Shown in pieces: positions 15,756-24,584 of a stretch of DNA of 40,868 bases. Both the position numbers and the translations under genes were made by a program. Positions within the stretch are counted from its first letter, which is position 1. Every line of letters begins with the position of its first letter. Under the pieces are notes generated by a model. The model ran no database searches. It saw only the letters and a list, made by a program, of their open reading frames with translations, and was not told the DNA's origin. Origin of the DNA: Cytophagales bacterium (lineage in GTDB: Bacteria; Bacteroidota; Bacteroidia; Cytophagales; Microscillaceae); the NCBI GenBank assembly GCA_013297825.1, contig JAAFIN010000012.1, forward strand, positions 1 to 40,868, given 5' to 3'.

Positions 15756-15881
15756 ATGCCAATCATCAGCACAAAAATACAAGAATTGTTTGAAATAGGA
15801 ATAAATCCATCAGTGTTATACACATTAAATTTTGCATTTGAAGCAAATTATGAATCCCCAATCAAATCAACAACATTTTAA
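15756..15881 (+). CDS. Possible small ORF or gene remnant (41 aa)
   Basis: An ATG-started 41-codon frame encodes MPIISTKIQELFEIGINPSV and onward to a TAA. The composition is protein-like, and readable codons (NDFEYVFYILKTPL) continue in another frame just after the stop, which suggests the remnant of a decayed gene. A hairpin with flanking A and T runs (15984-16007) follows. It is not recognised; it may be non-coding. Confidence 0.3.
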   Translation: MPIISTKIQELFEIGINPSVLYTLNFAFEANYESPIKSTTF

Positions 15882-15983
15882 AAATGATTTTGAATATGTT
15901 TTTTATATCTTAAAAACACCTTTAAACGTATTGATGACCTTATTTTAAAAATTATTTAGTAGAGTGTTTTTAGACATAAAAAA

Positions 15984-16007
15984 CTTCAAAACGCAAATAT
16001 TTTGAAG
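15984..16007. terminator. Terminator-like hairpin
   Basis: CTTCAAAA (15984-15991) pairs with TTTTGAAG (16000-16007) around an 8-nt loop. It is preceded by an A run and followed by a T run, so it could work in both directions. It lies between the methyltransferase start and the photolyase gene. The rest of 15693-16157 shows only the small ORF described above. Confidence 0.5.
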
Positions 16008-16157
16008 ATTTTTTGCTACCAATAAGTCAGCAAAAAAGCCTATACAGTATAAATACACAATAACAGTGCAAATAAACGTTTAGCAATACCTATAAAGAAC
16101 AAAAAACAAATCAATATTTTATTTGGTTTAAAAAAAATAAATCAAATCAATTAAATA

Positions 16158-17720
16158 ATGCAGAATACGCTACGCTTAATTTTGGGCGACCAATTAAATA
16201 TTCGACATAGTTGGTTCAAAGAAATAAATCCAAATATTACATATCTTTTGATGGAAATCACGCCTGAATCTGAATATGTAACACATCATATCCAAAAAAT
16301 AGTAGGTTTTTTCTTAGCAATGCGTGATTTTGCAAATACCTTAAAAAATTTGGGTCATCAGGTTATTTATTTTGAATTAGATGCAGAAAATAATTTGCAA
16401 AGTTTTGAGAAAAATATTCTGCAAATTATTGAAAATAAATCTTCTGGAAATAATCCTATTCAACAATTTCAATATTTGTTGCCTGATGAATACAGATTGG
16501 ATATTTTATTTCAACAAATTTCTGAAATTTTAAACCAAAAAAATATCAAAGTAAATTGTTTTGATACTGAACATTTTTTGACTTCACGCCATTTTCTAAA
16601 AGATTTGTTCAAAGACAAAAAAACATATTTATTGGAAACTTTTTACAGAAAAATTAGAAAAGATTATGATATTTTGATGGAAAATAATGAGCCTTTGACA
16701 GGAAAATGGAATTATGATGCTGAAAATAGAAAAAAATATGATGGAAAATATCCCATTCCAACACCTCATTTGCCTGAAAATGATGCTACAAAAATTTTAG
16801 AAATTATTGAAAAAAAAGGCATAAAAACCATTGGAAATCTCCAAAAACCTACTAAATTCTCTTGGTGCATCAATCGTGAGCAAGCACTTGCATATTTGGA
16901 TTTTTTTGTAAAAAAATGCTTAATTCATTTTGGCACGTATGAAGATGCAATGGTGGAAAATGAACCTTTTTTGTTTCATTCAAGACTCTCTTTTGCCTTA
17001 AATATAAAATTATTAACACCTTTGGAGGTTGTAAATTCTGCGATAAATTATTGGCAACAAAATCAAAAAAGCATTTCTATTGCTCAAATTGAGGGTTTTG
17101 TAAGACAAATTATTGGTTGGCGTGAATATATGCGAGGTGTTTATTGGGCAAATATGCCTTCATATTCCCAGAAAAATTATTTTGAATACAAAAATAATCT
17201 TCCTACTTGGTTTTGGACAGGAAAAACCCAAATGAATTGCCTCAAAAATGCTATCAATCAATCACTTGATTATGCTTTTGCACATCATATACAAAGGTTG
17301 ATGATAACAGGAAATTTTGCACTTTTGGCAGGCATACACCCTGACGAGGTAGATAAATGGTATTTGGGTATTTATATTGATGCGATTGAATGGGTTGAAA
17401 TTACCAACACAAGAGGTATGAGCCAATATGCAGACGGTGGAATGATAGCAACCAAACCTTATACTTCTTCTGCAAATTATATTGACAAAATGAGTGATTA
17501 CTGCAAAAAATGTAAATATGATAACAAAAAAAAATATGGTGAAAATGCCTGTCCTTTTAACAGCTTGTATTGGAATTTTTATGACCAACATCAAGCAAAA
17601 TTAGCCAAAAATCCACGAATTGGTATGGCGTATGTTACTTGGAACAAAATGCAAGCAGAAGAAAAAACTAAATTATTAGAACAAGCATCTTATTATTTGG
17701 AAAATATAGAAAATCTTTGA
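16158..17720 (+). CDS. FeS-type (6-4) photolyase / cryptochrome-like protein (PhrB/CryB family)
   Basis: This 520-residue flavoprotein is of the deoxyribodipyrimidine photolyase-related (FeS-BCP) group, which repairs UV (6-4) lesions or senses light. The N-terminus LRLILGDQLNIRHSWF starts the antenna domain. The C-terminal helical domain holds GWREYMRGVYW, AHHIQRLMITGNFALL and IHPDEVDKWYLGIY. Four cysteines at about 361, 449, 452 and 465 (spacing 88, 3, 13) match the [4Fe-4S] ligand spacing recalled for Agrobacterium PhrB (350, 438, 441, 454). It is a single gene with no partner. Repair versus signalling cannot be decided from sequence. Confidence 0.93.
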   Translation: MQNTLRLILGDQLNIRHSWFKEINPNITYLLMEITPESEYVTHHIQKIVGFFLAMRDFANTLKNLGHQVIYFELDAENNLQSFEKNILQIIENKSSGNNPIQQFQYLLPDEYRLDILFQQISEILNQKNIKVNCFDTEHFLTSRHFLKDLFKDKKTYLLETFYRKIRKDYDILMENNEPLTGKWNYDAENRKKYDGKYPIPTPHLPENDATKILEIIEKKGIKTIGNLQKPTKFSWCINREQALAYLDFFVKKCLIHFGTYEDAMVENEPFLFHSRLSFALNIKLLTPLEVVNSAINYWQQNQKSISIAQIEGFVRQIIGWREYMRGVYWANMPSYSQKNYFEYKNNLPTWFWTGKTQMNCLKNAINQSLDYAFAHHIQRLMITGNFALLAGIHPDEVDKWYLGIYIDAIEWVEITNTRGMSQYADGGMIATKPYTSSANYIDKMSDYCKKCKYDNKKKYGENACPFNSLYWNFYDQHQAKLAKNPRIGMAYVTWNKMQAEEKTKLLEQASYYLENIENL

Positions 17721-17809
17721 TTTTTTCTGAACTATGATTTTTGTTCTTGTGAGAAATTTGCTGTGCTTATCATTCATTTTATGTGTTTTTTGGTTATTTA
17801 ACGATTTTT

Positions 17810-17939
17810 GGTTATCTGACAATTTTTGTGGAATGTGTTAAATTTATCATTTATTTTTAATATGGAATATTGATAATCAAACCTATAAGGTTTTTAAAAC
17901 CTTATAGGTTTGTAACTCCACAAAAATTATCAGACAACC
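17810..17939. mobile_element. MITE-like nested inverted repeat
   Basis: The ends 17810-17832 and 17917-17939 are 23-bp inverted repeats with two mismatches (GGTTATCTGACAATTTTTGT type). Inside is a near-perfect 33-bp palindrome, 17879-17911, with 16-bp arms (AAACCTATAAGGTTTT) around one base. There is no coding capacity. It could be a small non-autonomous element, or a REP-like palindrome that landed in an older inverted repeat. It lies after the photolyase gene. Confidence 0.5.
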
Positions 17940-17958
17940 CAATTTCTGTGGAATTTTA

Positions 17959-18006
17959 TCATTCTGTTATTCTTCTGCACAAAACAGCCAGATTCTTTCA
18001 GAATGA
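17959..18006. repeat. TCATTCTG hairpin
   Basis: TCATTCTG (17959-17966) pairs with CAGAATGA (17999-18006). The loop holds ATTCTTCTGC and ACAGCCAGATTC. It looks like an intergenic hairpin repeat between the convergent photolyase gene and the 181-residue orphan, and may serve as a terminator. Confidence 0.4.
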
Positions 18007-18042
18007 CACCCAAAACGAAAAAAAACATTTTTATTTTAATAA

Positions 18043-18588
18043 TTACCAATCAAAAGCATCTTTTAGAGGCATATTTTTTTCGTCTATTATTTTTATAATT
18101 TCCTTTAATGTGCTTACATAAGCATTTTTTTGAAACTCAAAAGTTATATTTTCATCTACTTCCCAAGTAAATGTATCATTTTTTTCAATTACTCCAATAT
18201 TCCAACCCCAACATACAGGGTCACCACAGCAAGTACTCAAATAAATCCATATTTCTTCAGTTTTATAATAACTCAAAAAATCTTCAATATCTTCTTTTAA
18301 AGGATTAGGATTATTATATTTTACTTTTGTTTCTGCTTCCTGTTCTGTCAAAGGTATTTTTAATAGTTGTTTTAATAGACATTTTTCTTCAAAAGCAGAA
18401 CTTTTAAACCAACCCAATGCCCCTACTCCAATAGCAGTATCAAAAATACTAAAATTATATTTTTTAAAAATGTATTCACAAAGAGGTACATCATCAATAT
18501 AAAATTCTAAAAACTTATTATTTCCAACAAATACACTATCTTCCTCTTGAGATATTATGTAATAAGGTTTTATGTCTAATATATTCAT
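18043..18588 (-). CDS. Hypothetical protein with CCGDPVCWGW motif
   Basis: The 181-residue acidic, soluble protein is not recognised. It has a Cys-rich strand IYLSTCCGDPVCWGWNIGV near residues 115-133, followed by FTWEVDENITFEFQKNAY. The CGDP.CWG core followed by a strand and a Trp resembles small immunity-type or SMI1-like orphan proteins in Bacteroidota, but this is an impression only. There is no signal peptide. It lies downstream of lepA on the same strand, 80 bp beyond the lepA start-distal end, and is separated from it by an A-rich hairpin-like stretch. Confidence 0.7.
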   Translation of the reverse strand: MNILDIKPYYIISQEEDSVFVGNNKFLEFYIDDVPLCEYIFKKYNFSIFDTAIGVGALGWFKSSAFEEKCLLKQLLKIPLTEQEAETKVKYNNPNPLKEDIEDFLSYYKTEEIWIYLSTCCGDPVCWGWNIGVIEKNDTFTWEVDENITFEFQKNAYVSTLKEIIKIIDEKNMPLKDAFDW

Positions 18589-18668
18589 AAATACTAAAAA
18601 TATTCCCCCAAAAACAGAAAAAAAAAAACCTTTTCCACTTTTGGGAGATGATTAAAAACAGAAAAAAA

Positions 18669-20462
18669 TTATTCTAATTTCAAAACTGCCATAAACGCCT
18701 CTTGTGGAATTTCAACTGTACCTACTTGACGCATACGTTTTTTACCTTTTTTCTGTTTGTCCAAAAGTTTTCTTTTGCGTGAAATATCACCACCATAACA
18801 TTTTGCTAATACATTTTTGCGAAGTGCCTTAACCGTTTCACGAGAAATAATTTTCATACCTATTGCAGCTTGTATCGCAATTTCAAACTGTTGACGAGGC
18901 AACAATTCCCTTAATTTTTCACAAAGTTTTTTGCCCCAATCGTAAGCCTTATCTCTATGAACAATCGCAGAAAGTGCATCTACTTTATCACCATTCAATA
19001 AAATATCCAATTTCACCATATTGGAAGTTTGGAAACCTATCAATTCGTAATCCAATGACGCATAACCTCTTGAAATAGTTTTTAATTTATCAAAAAAATC
19101 AAAAACAATCTCCGCCAAAGGCAATTCAAACGTCATTTCTACCCTATCAGTTGTAAGATAACTTTGATTTTTGATGATGCCCCTTTTGTCCATACAAAGT
19201 GTCATAATTGCCCCAATATATTCTGATTTGGTGATAATTTGAGCTTTTACATAAGGTTCTTCTATAAAATCAATGCGTGAAGGGTCAGGCATATCCGCAG
19301 GAGCTTGCACCGCCAACACCTCGCCATCAGTAAGATACGCCTTGAACTGCACAGACGGAACAGTGGTAATAACCGTCATATCAAATTCACGTTCTAAGCG
19401 TTCTTGTACGATTTCCATGTGCAACATTCCCAAAAATCCACACCTAAAACCAAAACCCAACGCTGCAGAAGTTTCAGGCTCCCACACCAAAGAGGCATCA
19501 TTTAATTGTAATTTTTCTATTGCCTCACGCAAATCCTCAAATTCTGACGTTTCTACAGGATAAATTCCTGCAAAAACCATTGGTTTTACATCTTCAAAAC
19601 CCTTTACAGCTTCTTTACAGGGATTCAAAACGTGTGTAATGGTATCACCTACTTTTACCTCTTTGGCATTTTTGATGCCTGAAATAAGATAACCTACATT
19701 GCCAGCACTCATTACAGTTTGCGGTTCTTGTGTAAGTTTTAATACGCCTATTTCATCAGCACCATATTCTTTGCCTGTTGCCAAGAATTTTACTTTATCA
19801 CCTTTTCTGATTTCGCCATTCATTATTCTAAAAATAACCTCAATTCCTCTAAAAGAATTAAAATGCGAATCAAAAATCAATGCTTGTAATTCGCCTTTTG
19901 GGTCGCCTTTTGGTGGCGGAACACGCTCTACAACTGCGTTAAGAATGTCCTCAATGCCAATTCCAGCTTTTCCACTTGCTCTTACAATTTCCGCCCTATC
20001 ACAACCCAATAAATCCACGATTTCGTCGCTTACTTCTTCAGGCATAGCGTGTGGAAGGTCAATTTTATTCAAAACAGGGATAATAGTAAGGTCATTGCCA
20101 ATCGCCAAATACAAATTAGAAATGGTTTGGGCTTCAATACCTTGCGAAGAATCTACAACCAATAAAGCACCTTCACACGCCATAATAGAGCGTGAAACTT
20201 CATACGAAAAATCTACGTGTCCAGGTGTATCTATTAGGTTTATGGTATATTCATCACCTTTGTACGTATACTTCATTTGAATAGCGTGGCTTTTGATAGT
20301 AATGCCTCTTTCACGTTCTAAATCCATATCGTCCAATAGTTGAGCCTGCATATCACGTGAGGATACCGTTTGTGTAAATTCAAGCAAACGGTCAGCTAAG
20401 GTACTTTTTCCGTGGTCAATGTGTGCGATAATGCAAAAATTGCGAATATATTTTTGGTTCAT
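18669..20462 (-). CDS. lepA: Elongation factor 4
   Basis: The 597-residue translational GTPase EF4 back-translocates or rescues stalled ribosomes. The G1 motif [15 protein letters not shown] is at residues 13-27, with DTPGHVDF and NKIDLP following. The LepA-specific C-terminal domain ends with [20 protein letters not shown] and [16 protein letters not shown]. Length is normal. The ATG lies 6 bp from an ACAGCC-family repeat, and a canonical -7 TAACTTTG lies about 117 nt upstream, so the repeat forms part of the leader. It is a housekeeping gene in an otherwise accessory neighbourhood. Confidence 0.98.
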   Translation of the reverse strand: MNQKYIRNFCIIAHIDHGKSTLADRLLEFTQTVSSRDMQAQLLDDMDLERERGITIKSHAIQMKYTYKGDEYTINLIDTPGHVDFSYEVSRSIMACEGALLVVDSSQGIEAQTISNLYLAIGNDLTIIPVLNKIDLPHAMPEEVSDEIVDLLGCDRAEIVRASGKAGIGIEDILNAVVERVPPPKGDPKGELQALIFDSHFNSFRGIEVIFRIMNGEIRKGDKVKFLATGKEYGADEIGVLKLTQEPQTVMSAGNVGYLISGIKNAKEVKVGDTITHVLNPCKEAVKGFEDVKPMVFAGIYPVETSEFEDLREAIEKLQLNDASLVWEPETSAALGFGFRCGFLGMLHMEIVQERLEREFDMTVITTVPSVQFKAYLTDGEVLAVQAPADMPDPSRIDFIEEPYVKAQIITKSEYIGAIMTLCMDKRGIIKNQSYLTTDRVEMTFELPLAEIVFDFFDKLKTISRGYASLDYELIGFQTSNMVKLDILLNGDKVDALSAIVHRDKAYDWGKKLCEKLRELLPRQQFEIAIQAAIGMKIISRETVKALRKNVLAKCYGGDISRKRKLLDKQKKGKKRMRQVGTVEIPQEAFMAVLKLE

Positions 20463-20468
20463 CTTTTT

Positions 20469-20508
20469 TAATGTTGAATGGTAAATGTTGAATGGTGAAT
20501 GAACAGCC
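20469..20508. repeat. ACAGCC-family repeat in the lepA leader
   Basis: ATGTTGAATGGTAAATGTTG continues to an ACAGCC core at 20503-20508. It abuts the lepA start codon, the same placement as the array in front of pyrF. Confidence 0.7.
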
Positions 20509-20578
20509 TTTTTTTATTGTTTTTTATGTTAAAACAAAAGTTTTAGGTGCTTGTTTTTGATTTTTTGGGTCAATTTTG

Positions 20579-20586
20579 CAAAGTTA
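20579..20586 (-). promoter_or_regulatory. -7 element upstream of lepA
   Basis: TAACTTTG on the minus strand matches TAnnTTTG exactly. No TTTG at the expected -33 distance was found, so only half of the promoter is supported. Confidence 0.4.
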
Positions 20587-20738
20587 CTTTTAAAAACAAA
20601 AAAAATCATAAAAATTCTTTTTTTTAAGCAAAAAATAAATCATTTGGAAATAAATTAAAAAACAAAATAGCTGCTTTTAAAAAATAGGATTACACACACT
20701 AAGCATCAATACTAAAATAGTTTATATTATCGGTTTTC

Positions 20739-20772
20739 AACTCTTGGAGGGTTTTAAAACCCTCCAAGAGTT
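20739..20772. repeat. Perfect 34-bp palindrome
   Basis: Arms AACTCTTGGAGGGTTTT (20739-20755) and its exact complement (20756-20772) meet with no spacer. It lies between the 3' end of the UbiB-type gene and the lepA promoter. The architecture is the same as the palindrome at 17879-17911 (GG core, TTTT-AAAA centre), suggesting a REP-like family. The rest of 20509-20854 has no gene. Confidence 0.85.
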
Positions 20773-20854
20773 TTAGAAGCGTTTTTTTTATAAAATTACT
20801 TTTTTGAATAATATAAAATAAATCAGTGTGATTACTTATCCAAGCCTTATTTTT

Positions 20855-22513
20855 TTATTTTCTAAAAAATCCAAAAACACCTAAAACACTTCCTAAAATC
20901 AACCCAAACGTACTCAAATAAGGCAAACCAAACCACAAAGGCATTTGTGAAGCAAAAGGTGTAAGCATAAACAAAATAGATGAAATAATGCTCACACTTG
21001 ACAAAACAGTAAGATGAAGGCGTTTGCTATTGCGGTGAAGTTGTTTAGGAATTTGGTCTAAATGTTCTATGTTGTGCGAAATTTTCAGTTGTCCATTGCG
21101 AAGTTGTTTTAAGATTTGTTTGATTTCAGAAGGAAAAACATACAACAATGAAATGAGTTGGGACATTGAATAAAATATTTCATTGCGTTGATTTTTAAAA
21201 GAAAATTGTTCAGTCATTAATTTTAATCCATAAGGTTTTATAAATTCTAATGCTTGAAAATTTGGGTGCAATGTTCTACCAATTCCTTCAATAATTGCTA
21301 AAGCTCTCAAAATCAAAAAAACTACGCCATGAACTTGTAATTTGTGTTTGTAAATAATTTTTTGGAGTTGTGCAGTACATTCACTAAGTCCTGCATTATC
21401 CACATCAAGCACAATAAAATTTTCTATCAATTCCTCTAAATCCTGTTCCAACGCTTGCACATTATCAAAATCACTTTCAGGCGATAATTTTCTCAAATTC
21501 AACGCCATACTTCTTGAATCTTGGTTGGCAAGCCCCACAAAAACACCTGCAAAAGCGTATTTTTGAAATAATGTTAATTTTCCAACCATTCCAAAATCCA
21601 ACAAAACTAATTTTCCTGTTGGACGCACCAAAATATTGCCAGGGTGAGGGTCAGCGTGAAAAAAACCATTGTCAAATATTTGCGATAAATACACTTCCAT
21701 ACCTTTTTCCACCATTTTTTCAGGGTTGATGCCCCACGCTTCCATTTGTGGAATATCAGTTATCTTGCAACCTGACATATATTCCATCACAAGCATTTTT
21801 TTTGTGCAAAGATTTCTATAAGGCATTGGAATAGAAAAATCTGGGTGATTGGCGTAGCATTTTCTAAATTGCTCCAAATGTTTTGCTTCACGCATATAAT
21901 CCATTTCTGCCTGCATACTTTCCTCAAAAGCCTCCAAAACCTCCAAAGGATTAAGAATACCTAATTTTTTAAAATAACTTTCAGTAAGACGTATAAATTC
22001 CCTCAAAAGCCCCAAATCCACTTCAAGCTGTTTGCTAACATTAGGGCGTTGAATTTTTACGACAACATCATTGCCATTTTTGAGTTTTGCTTTATGAACT
22101 TGCCCAATAGAAGCCACACCGATTGCTTTTTTGTCAAAAAAAGAAAAAATATCTTCTACTTTTTTTTGCGTTTCTTCAAAAATGGTTTTTTCTATCAAAT
22201 CATAATGAATAGGCGTAGCATTATTTTGTAATTTTTCAAATTCTTGGATAAGCGTTTCGGGCAGTAAATCAGGGCGATTGCTGAGAAGTTGGGCAAATTT
22301 GATAAAAGTAGAGCCTAATTCTTCTACCACCATACGCAATTTTGCCCAACGTTCTTTGGGTTGTGTGGTTGTAAAAAACTCTTGATTATTGCGATTAGGC
22401 AATATAAAACGCAAAGAAGATTGGAAAACCACATCACCAAAACCGTGTTTTAGTAATACTTGTACTACTTCACGCAAGCGATTGAGGTGTTGGAGGGTTT
22501 GGCGTAGGGACAT
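20855..22513 (-). CDS. ABC1/UbiB-family protein kinase-like protein
   Basis: The 552-residue atypical kinase belongs to the UbiB/ADCK group, linked to isoprenoid quinone synthesis and membrane lipid handling. The KxGQ-like segment is TFIKFAQLLSNRPDLLP, the Ala-rich loop GVASIGQVHKAKL, and the lysine motif VVVKIQRP. The catalytic loop is FFHADPHPGNIL and the metal motif LLDFGMVG. Two hydrophobic helices at the C-terminus (about 500-548) anchor it in the inner membrane. A TCAG-type repeat (22523-22550) and one copy of a 60-bp direct repeat sit just upstream. Confidence 0.92.
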   Translation of the reverse strand: MSLRQTLQHLNRLREVVQVLLKHGFGDVVFQSSLRFILPNRNNQEFFTTTQPKERWAKLRMVVEELGSTFIKFAQLLSNRPDLLPETLIQEFEKLQNNATPIHYDLIEKTIFEETQKKVEDIFSFFDKKAIGVASIGQVHKAKLKNGNDVVVKIQRPNVSKQLEVDLGLLREFIRLTESYFKKLGILNPLEVLEAFEESMQAEMDYMREAKHLEQFRKCYANHPDFSIPMPYRNLCTKKMLVMEYMSGCKITDIPQMEAWGINPEKMVEKGMEVYLSQIFDNGFFHADPHPGNILVRPTGKLVLLDFGMVGKLTLFQKYAFAGVFVGLANQDSRSMALNLRKLSPESDFDNVQALEQDLEELIENFIVLDVDNAGLSECTAQLQKIIYKHKLQVHGVVFLILRALAIIEGIGRTLHPNFQALEFIKPYGLKLMTEQFSFKNQRNEIFYSMSQLISLLYVFPSEIKQILKQLRNGQLKISHNIEHLDQIPKQLHRNSKRLHLTVLSSVSIISSILFMLTPFASQMPLWFGLPYLSTFGLILGSVLGVFGFFRK

Positions 22514-22522
22514 TTTTTTAGT

Positions 22523-22550
22523 AGTTATCAGGAATCAGTAGTCAGTAAAA
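22523..22550. repeat. TCAG-family repeat
   Basis: GTTATCAGGAATCAGTAGTC is the reverse complement of the type found at 2531-2556, and related to 35510-35610. It lies immediately upstream of the UbiB-type gene. Confidence 0.6.
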
Positions 22551-22587
22551 AAAGCAAAACAACCAATTTTATAAAAATTTATTTTAT

Positions 22588-22647
22588 TGCAAAAAAAGGA
22601 TTTTTTTATGGAAATGCAAATGTTTTTGTTGGAAAATTTATGAATTT
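22588..22647. repeat. 60-bp direct repeat, copy 1
   Basis: It starts TGCAAAAAAAGGATTTTTTT and ends AAAATTTATGAATTT, and is identical over 60 bp to 24585-24644. On the minus strand it contains TTTG, a 19-nt spacer and TTTTTTTG, a near match to the Bacteroidota promoter. It lies 75 bp upstream of the UbiB-type gene and 30 bp from the 3' end of the Toprim-like gene. Confidence 0.95.
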
Positions 22648-22676
22648 GAAAATTAAAAAATTAAAAATCATAAAAT

Positions 22677-23285
22677 CTAAAACCATTTTTGGATTGTATT
22701 TTTAAATTTTTCAAAATTTAGGTCAATGCAACCTTTAAAACTTGCTTTTTGTGCTATATTTTTGTAAATAGCTGATGAACGAGGTATTTGTTTTTCTTTC
22801 AAAGCCTCCTCAAATGCTTCTTTTGGGCGAGGTGGTTTTATGTCATTTTGATTTTTAAAACCTTTTTGAATAAGCCAATTATCAAGTGTTGGCATATCTT
22901 CCCATTCTGTTTCCTGTGCAAGATGTGGAGAATTTACCCAAATCCAATTTTCTATTTCAGGCTCAATGATGATAACTGCATTTCTATTTTGCCAACCATT
23001 TATATCCAATTCATTTTCCATTTTTTGCACAAGTTGTGGCTGACTTGTTTGGTCGCCTGAACCTTCATAATCAAACAAAACAATCGCATAATCATAATTT
23101 GTAATAAATGGACGCAAAAAATCACTACTTCCTGCACGCACACCTGCATCACGCAAAGGGTGGATTTTCATATCAAAAGTAAATTCTTTGGTGGATAATA
23201 TTTTGGGCAAACGAGGCAAAAGTCCATCTAATAAAAACTGCGTATTTTTGTCTGCTACCAATATGATTAAATCTTTTTTTTGCAT
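22677..23285 (-). CDS. Toprim-like effector protein paired with AAA ATPase (MAD4/DUF4276-like)
   Basis: The product has 202 residues from the ATG at 23285. That start places the first strand DLIILVADKN at residues 5-14, as expected for the family, and leaves a 16-bp gap to the ATPase gene; an upstream start at 23324 would overlap it. Further motifs are YAIVLFDYEGSG at 66-77, IIEPEIENWIW at 106-116 and a late RSSAIYKNI. The acidic residues at strand ends resemble Toprim-like families (DUF4276, RloB, DUF4435) that sit beside OLD/PARIS-type ATPases. I also recall strong likeness to MAD4 of the methylation-associated defence system. Function as a nuclease effector is inferred; the classical DxD is only partly present. 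Confidence 0.82.
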   Translation of the reverse strand: MQKKDLIILVADKNTQFLLDGLLPRLPKILSTKEFTFDMKIHPLRDAGVRAGSSDFLRPFITNYDYAIVLFDYEGSGDQTSQPQLVQKMENELDINGWQNRNAVIIIEPEIENWIWVNSPHLAQETEWEDMPTLDNWLIQKGFKNQNDIKPPRPKEAFEEALKEKQIPRSSAIYKNIAQKASFKGCIDLNFEKFKNTIQKWF

Positions 23286-23301
23286 ATTTTTTTTAAAGAA
23301 A

Positions 23302-24558
23302 TTAGTCCAAAATACCACTTGCAAATAAAATACTTAAATTGGTTTCGTGTTGCCAATTTTTGAGATTTGGGTGTTCATCTCCTTGCACAATATCAGCAAT
23401 GCCATCTTTCGTTTTTGCAAAACAAAGTATATTTTTTAATTCTGCAATACTTAGTACCGCAGGCGAATGTGAAGCAACTAATATTTGGGCGTGATACAAA
23501 GAAGAAAGTGATTGAAAAATGGTTTCAATCGCTTTTGGGTGAATACCATTTTCAGGTTCTTCTATCAAATAAATTCCTTTAAAATCAGGCAAATACGCAA
23601 TAATCGTAAGTGCCAATAATCGCAATGTTCCATCAGAAATTATCCAACTTGGCACTTCTGCACCATTTCCATAAATAATTTTGAGGTATTTGTGTTTATT
23701 ATCAGGATTTTCAAAAATTTTTATGGTTTGAATATCAGGCAAAGCAGTTTGGATATGATTTATCCAATTTTCAAATTTTTTTGGATAATTTTTTTTTAAA
23801 TCATCTATTACCCAAGGAAGATTACTGCCATCAGAACGAAATTGTTTGCCTTGATTTGGCGGACTTGTTTCACGAATTTTTAAACTATTGAGCATAAAAA
23901 GCTGTACACCTGTTTCCAAATATTCTTTTAGCCAAATAGATGCAGGAAATTTTTCTTCATCAGCAGGAAGATTTGCTAATGCGGATTTTCGGTGTCCAAG
24001 TTTGAATGATAAATTCCAACCTTTTGAAATTTCAGAAAAATAAGCATCATTTTTATTTTGTGCTTTGCTTATTATAGATTTGAATATTTGTTTTGGATAT
24101 TTTTTATTGTAAATCGAATTTCCCTCTTGAAAATGTGGAAAAAGATTATGCGTTTTTATTTCCTTTTCAATAAGTGAATTGTCCAATAATAAAACCCTTT
24201 CACCTAAAATTCCAATGTCTTTTTGTGTTTCGTGTATTCCTATTTGTAATTCATAACGAATAGTTTTGAGAGATTTATTTTCTTCTAATTTTTCAATAAT
24301 ATGATTGGGCAACAAAAATTCAAGGGCAATTTCTATATTTCCGCCTTGACCTTTCCAAGTAAGGTCATCAAAATTAGTTACACGATTAGAAACTGCTTTT
24401 TCTACATTATCATTTACAATATCACGCACAAAACTTATCACATCTAAAAAAGTCGTTTTTCCTGTGGCATTTGCACCCACAAGTATATGAAAACCTTTTA
24501 AATCTTGTGAAATGTATCGTAAAAGTTTGTAATTTTTTACTTCTATTTTTGTAATCAT
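23302..24558 (-). CDS. AAA family ATPase of a two-gene defence-like cassette
   Basis: The 418-residue RecF/OLD-type ATPase (AAA_15/AAA_21) has Walker A GANATGKTT at residues 28-36 and a signature SDGTLRLLAL at 308-317. Walker B is IYLIEEPENGIHP at 329-341, and ASHSP at 362-366 carries the switch His. The C-terminus lacks a fused Toprim nuclease; the adjacent gene supplies a Toprim-like protein instead, the split arrangement of PARIS-, RloAB- and MAD3/MAD4-like pairs. It is not closely similar in sequence to the DUF3696 ATPase of the other operon. Perfect 60-bp direct repeats bracket the pair. Confidence 0.9.
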   Translation of the reverse strand: MITKIEVKNYKLLRYISQDLKGFHILVGANATGKTTFLDVISFVRDIVNDNVEKAVSNRVTNFDDLTWKGQGGNIEIALEFLLPNHIIEKLEENKSLKTIRYELQIGIHETQKDIGILGERVLLLDNSLIEKEIKTHNLFPHFQEGNSIYNKKYPKQIFKSIISKAQNKNDAYFSEISKGWNLSFKLGHRKSALANLPADEEKFPASIWLKEYLETGVQLFMLNSLKIRETSPPNQGKQFRSDGSNLPWVIDDLKKNYPKKFENWINHIQTALPDIQTIKIFENPDNKHKYLKIIYGNGAEVPSWIISDGTLRLLALTIIAYLPDFKGIYLIEEPENGIHPKAIETIFQSLSSLYHAQILVASHSPAVLSIAELKNILCFAKTKDGIADIVQGDEHPNLKNWQHETNLSILFASGILD

Positions 24559-24584
24559 TCTAAAAAATTATGCTGAAATATATC

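Noticed and set aside
18607-18645. CCCAAAA/TTTTGGG hairpin between lepA and the 181-residue gene as a terminator
   Set aside because: A seven-bp stem with a 25-nt loop and no clear U tract in the right direction; too weak to call.
19699-20280. 193-codon open frame antisense to lepA
   Set aside because: Shadow of a highly conserved gene; no start context or protein-like motifs.
22608-22643. 11-codon frame MEMQMFLLENL in both 60-bp repeats
   Set aside because: Very short, and opposite in direction to the predicted promoter of the repeat; more likely chance.
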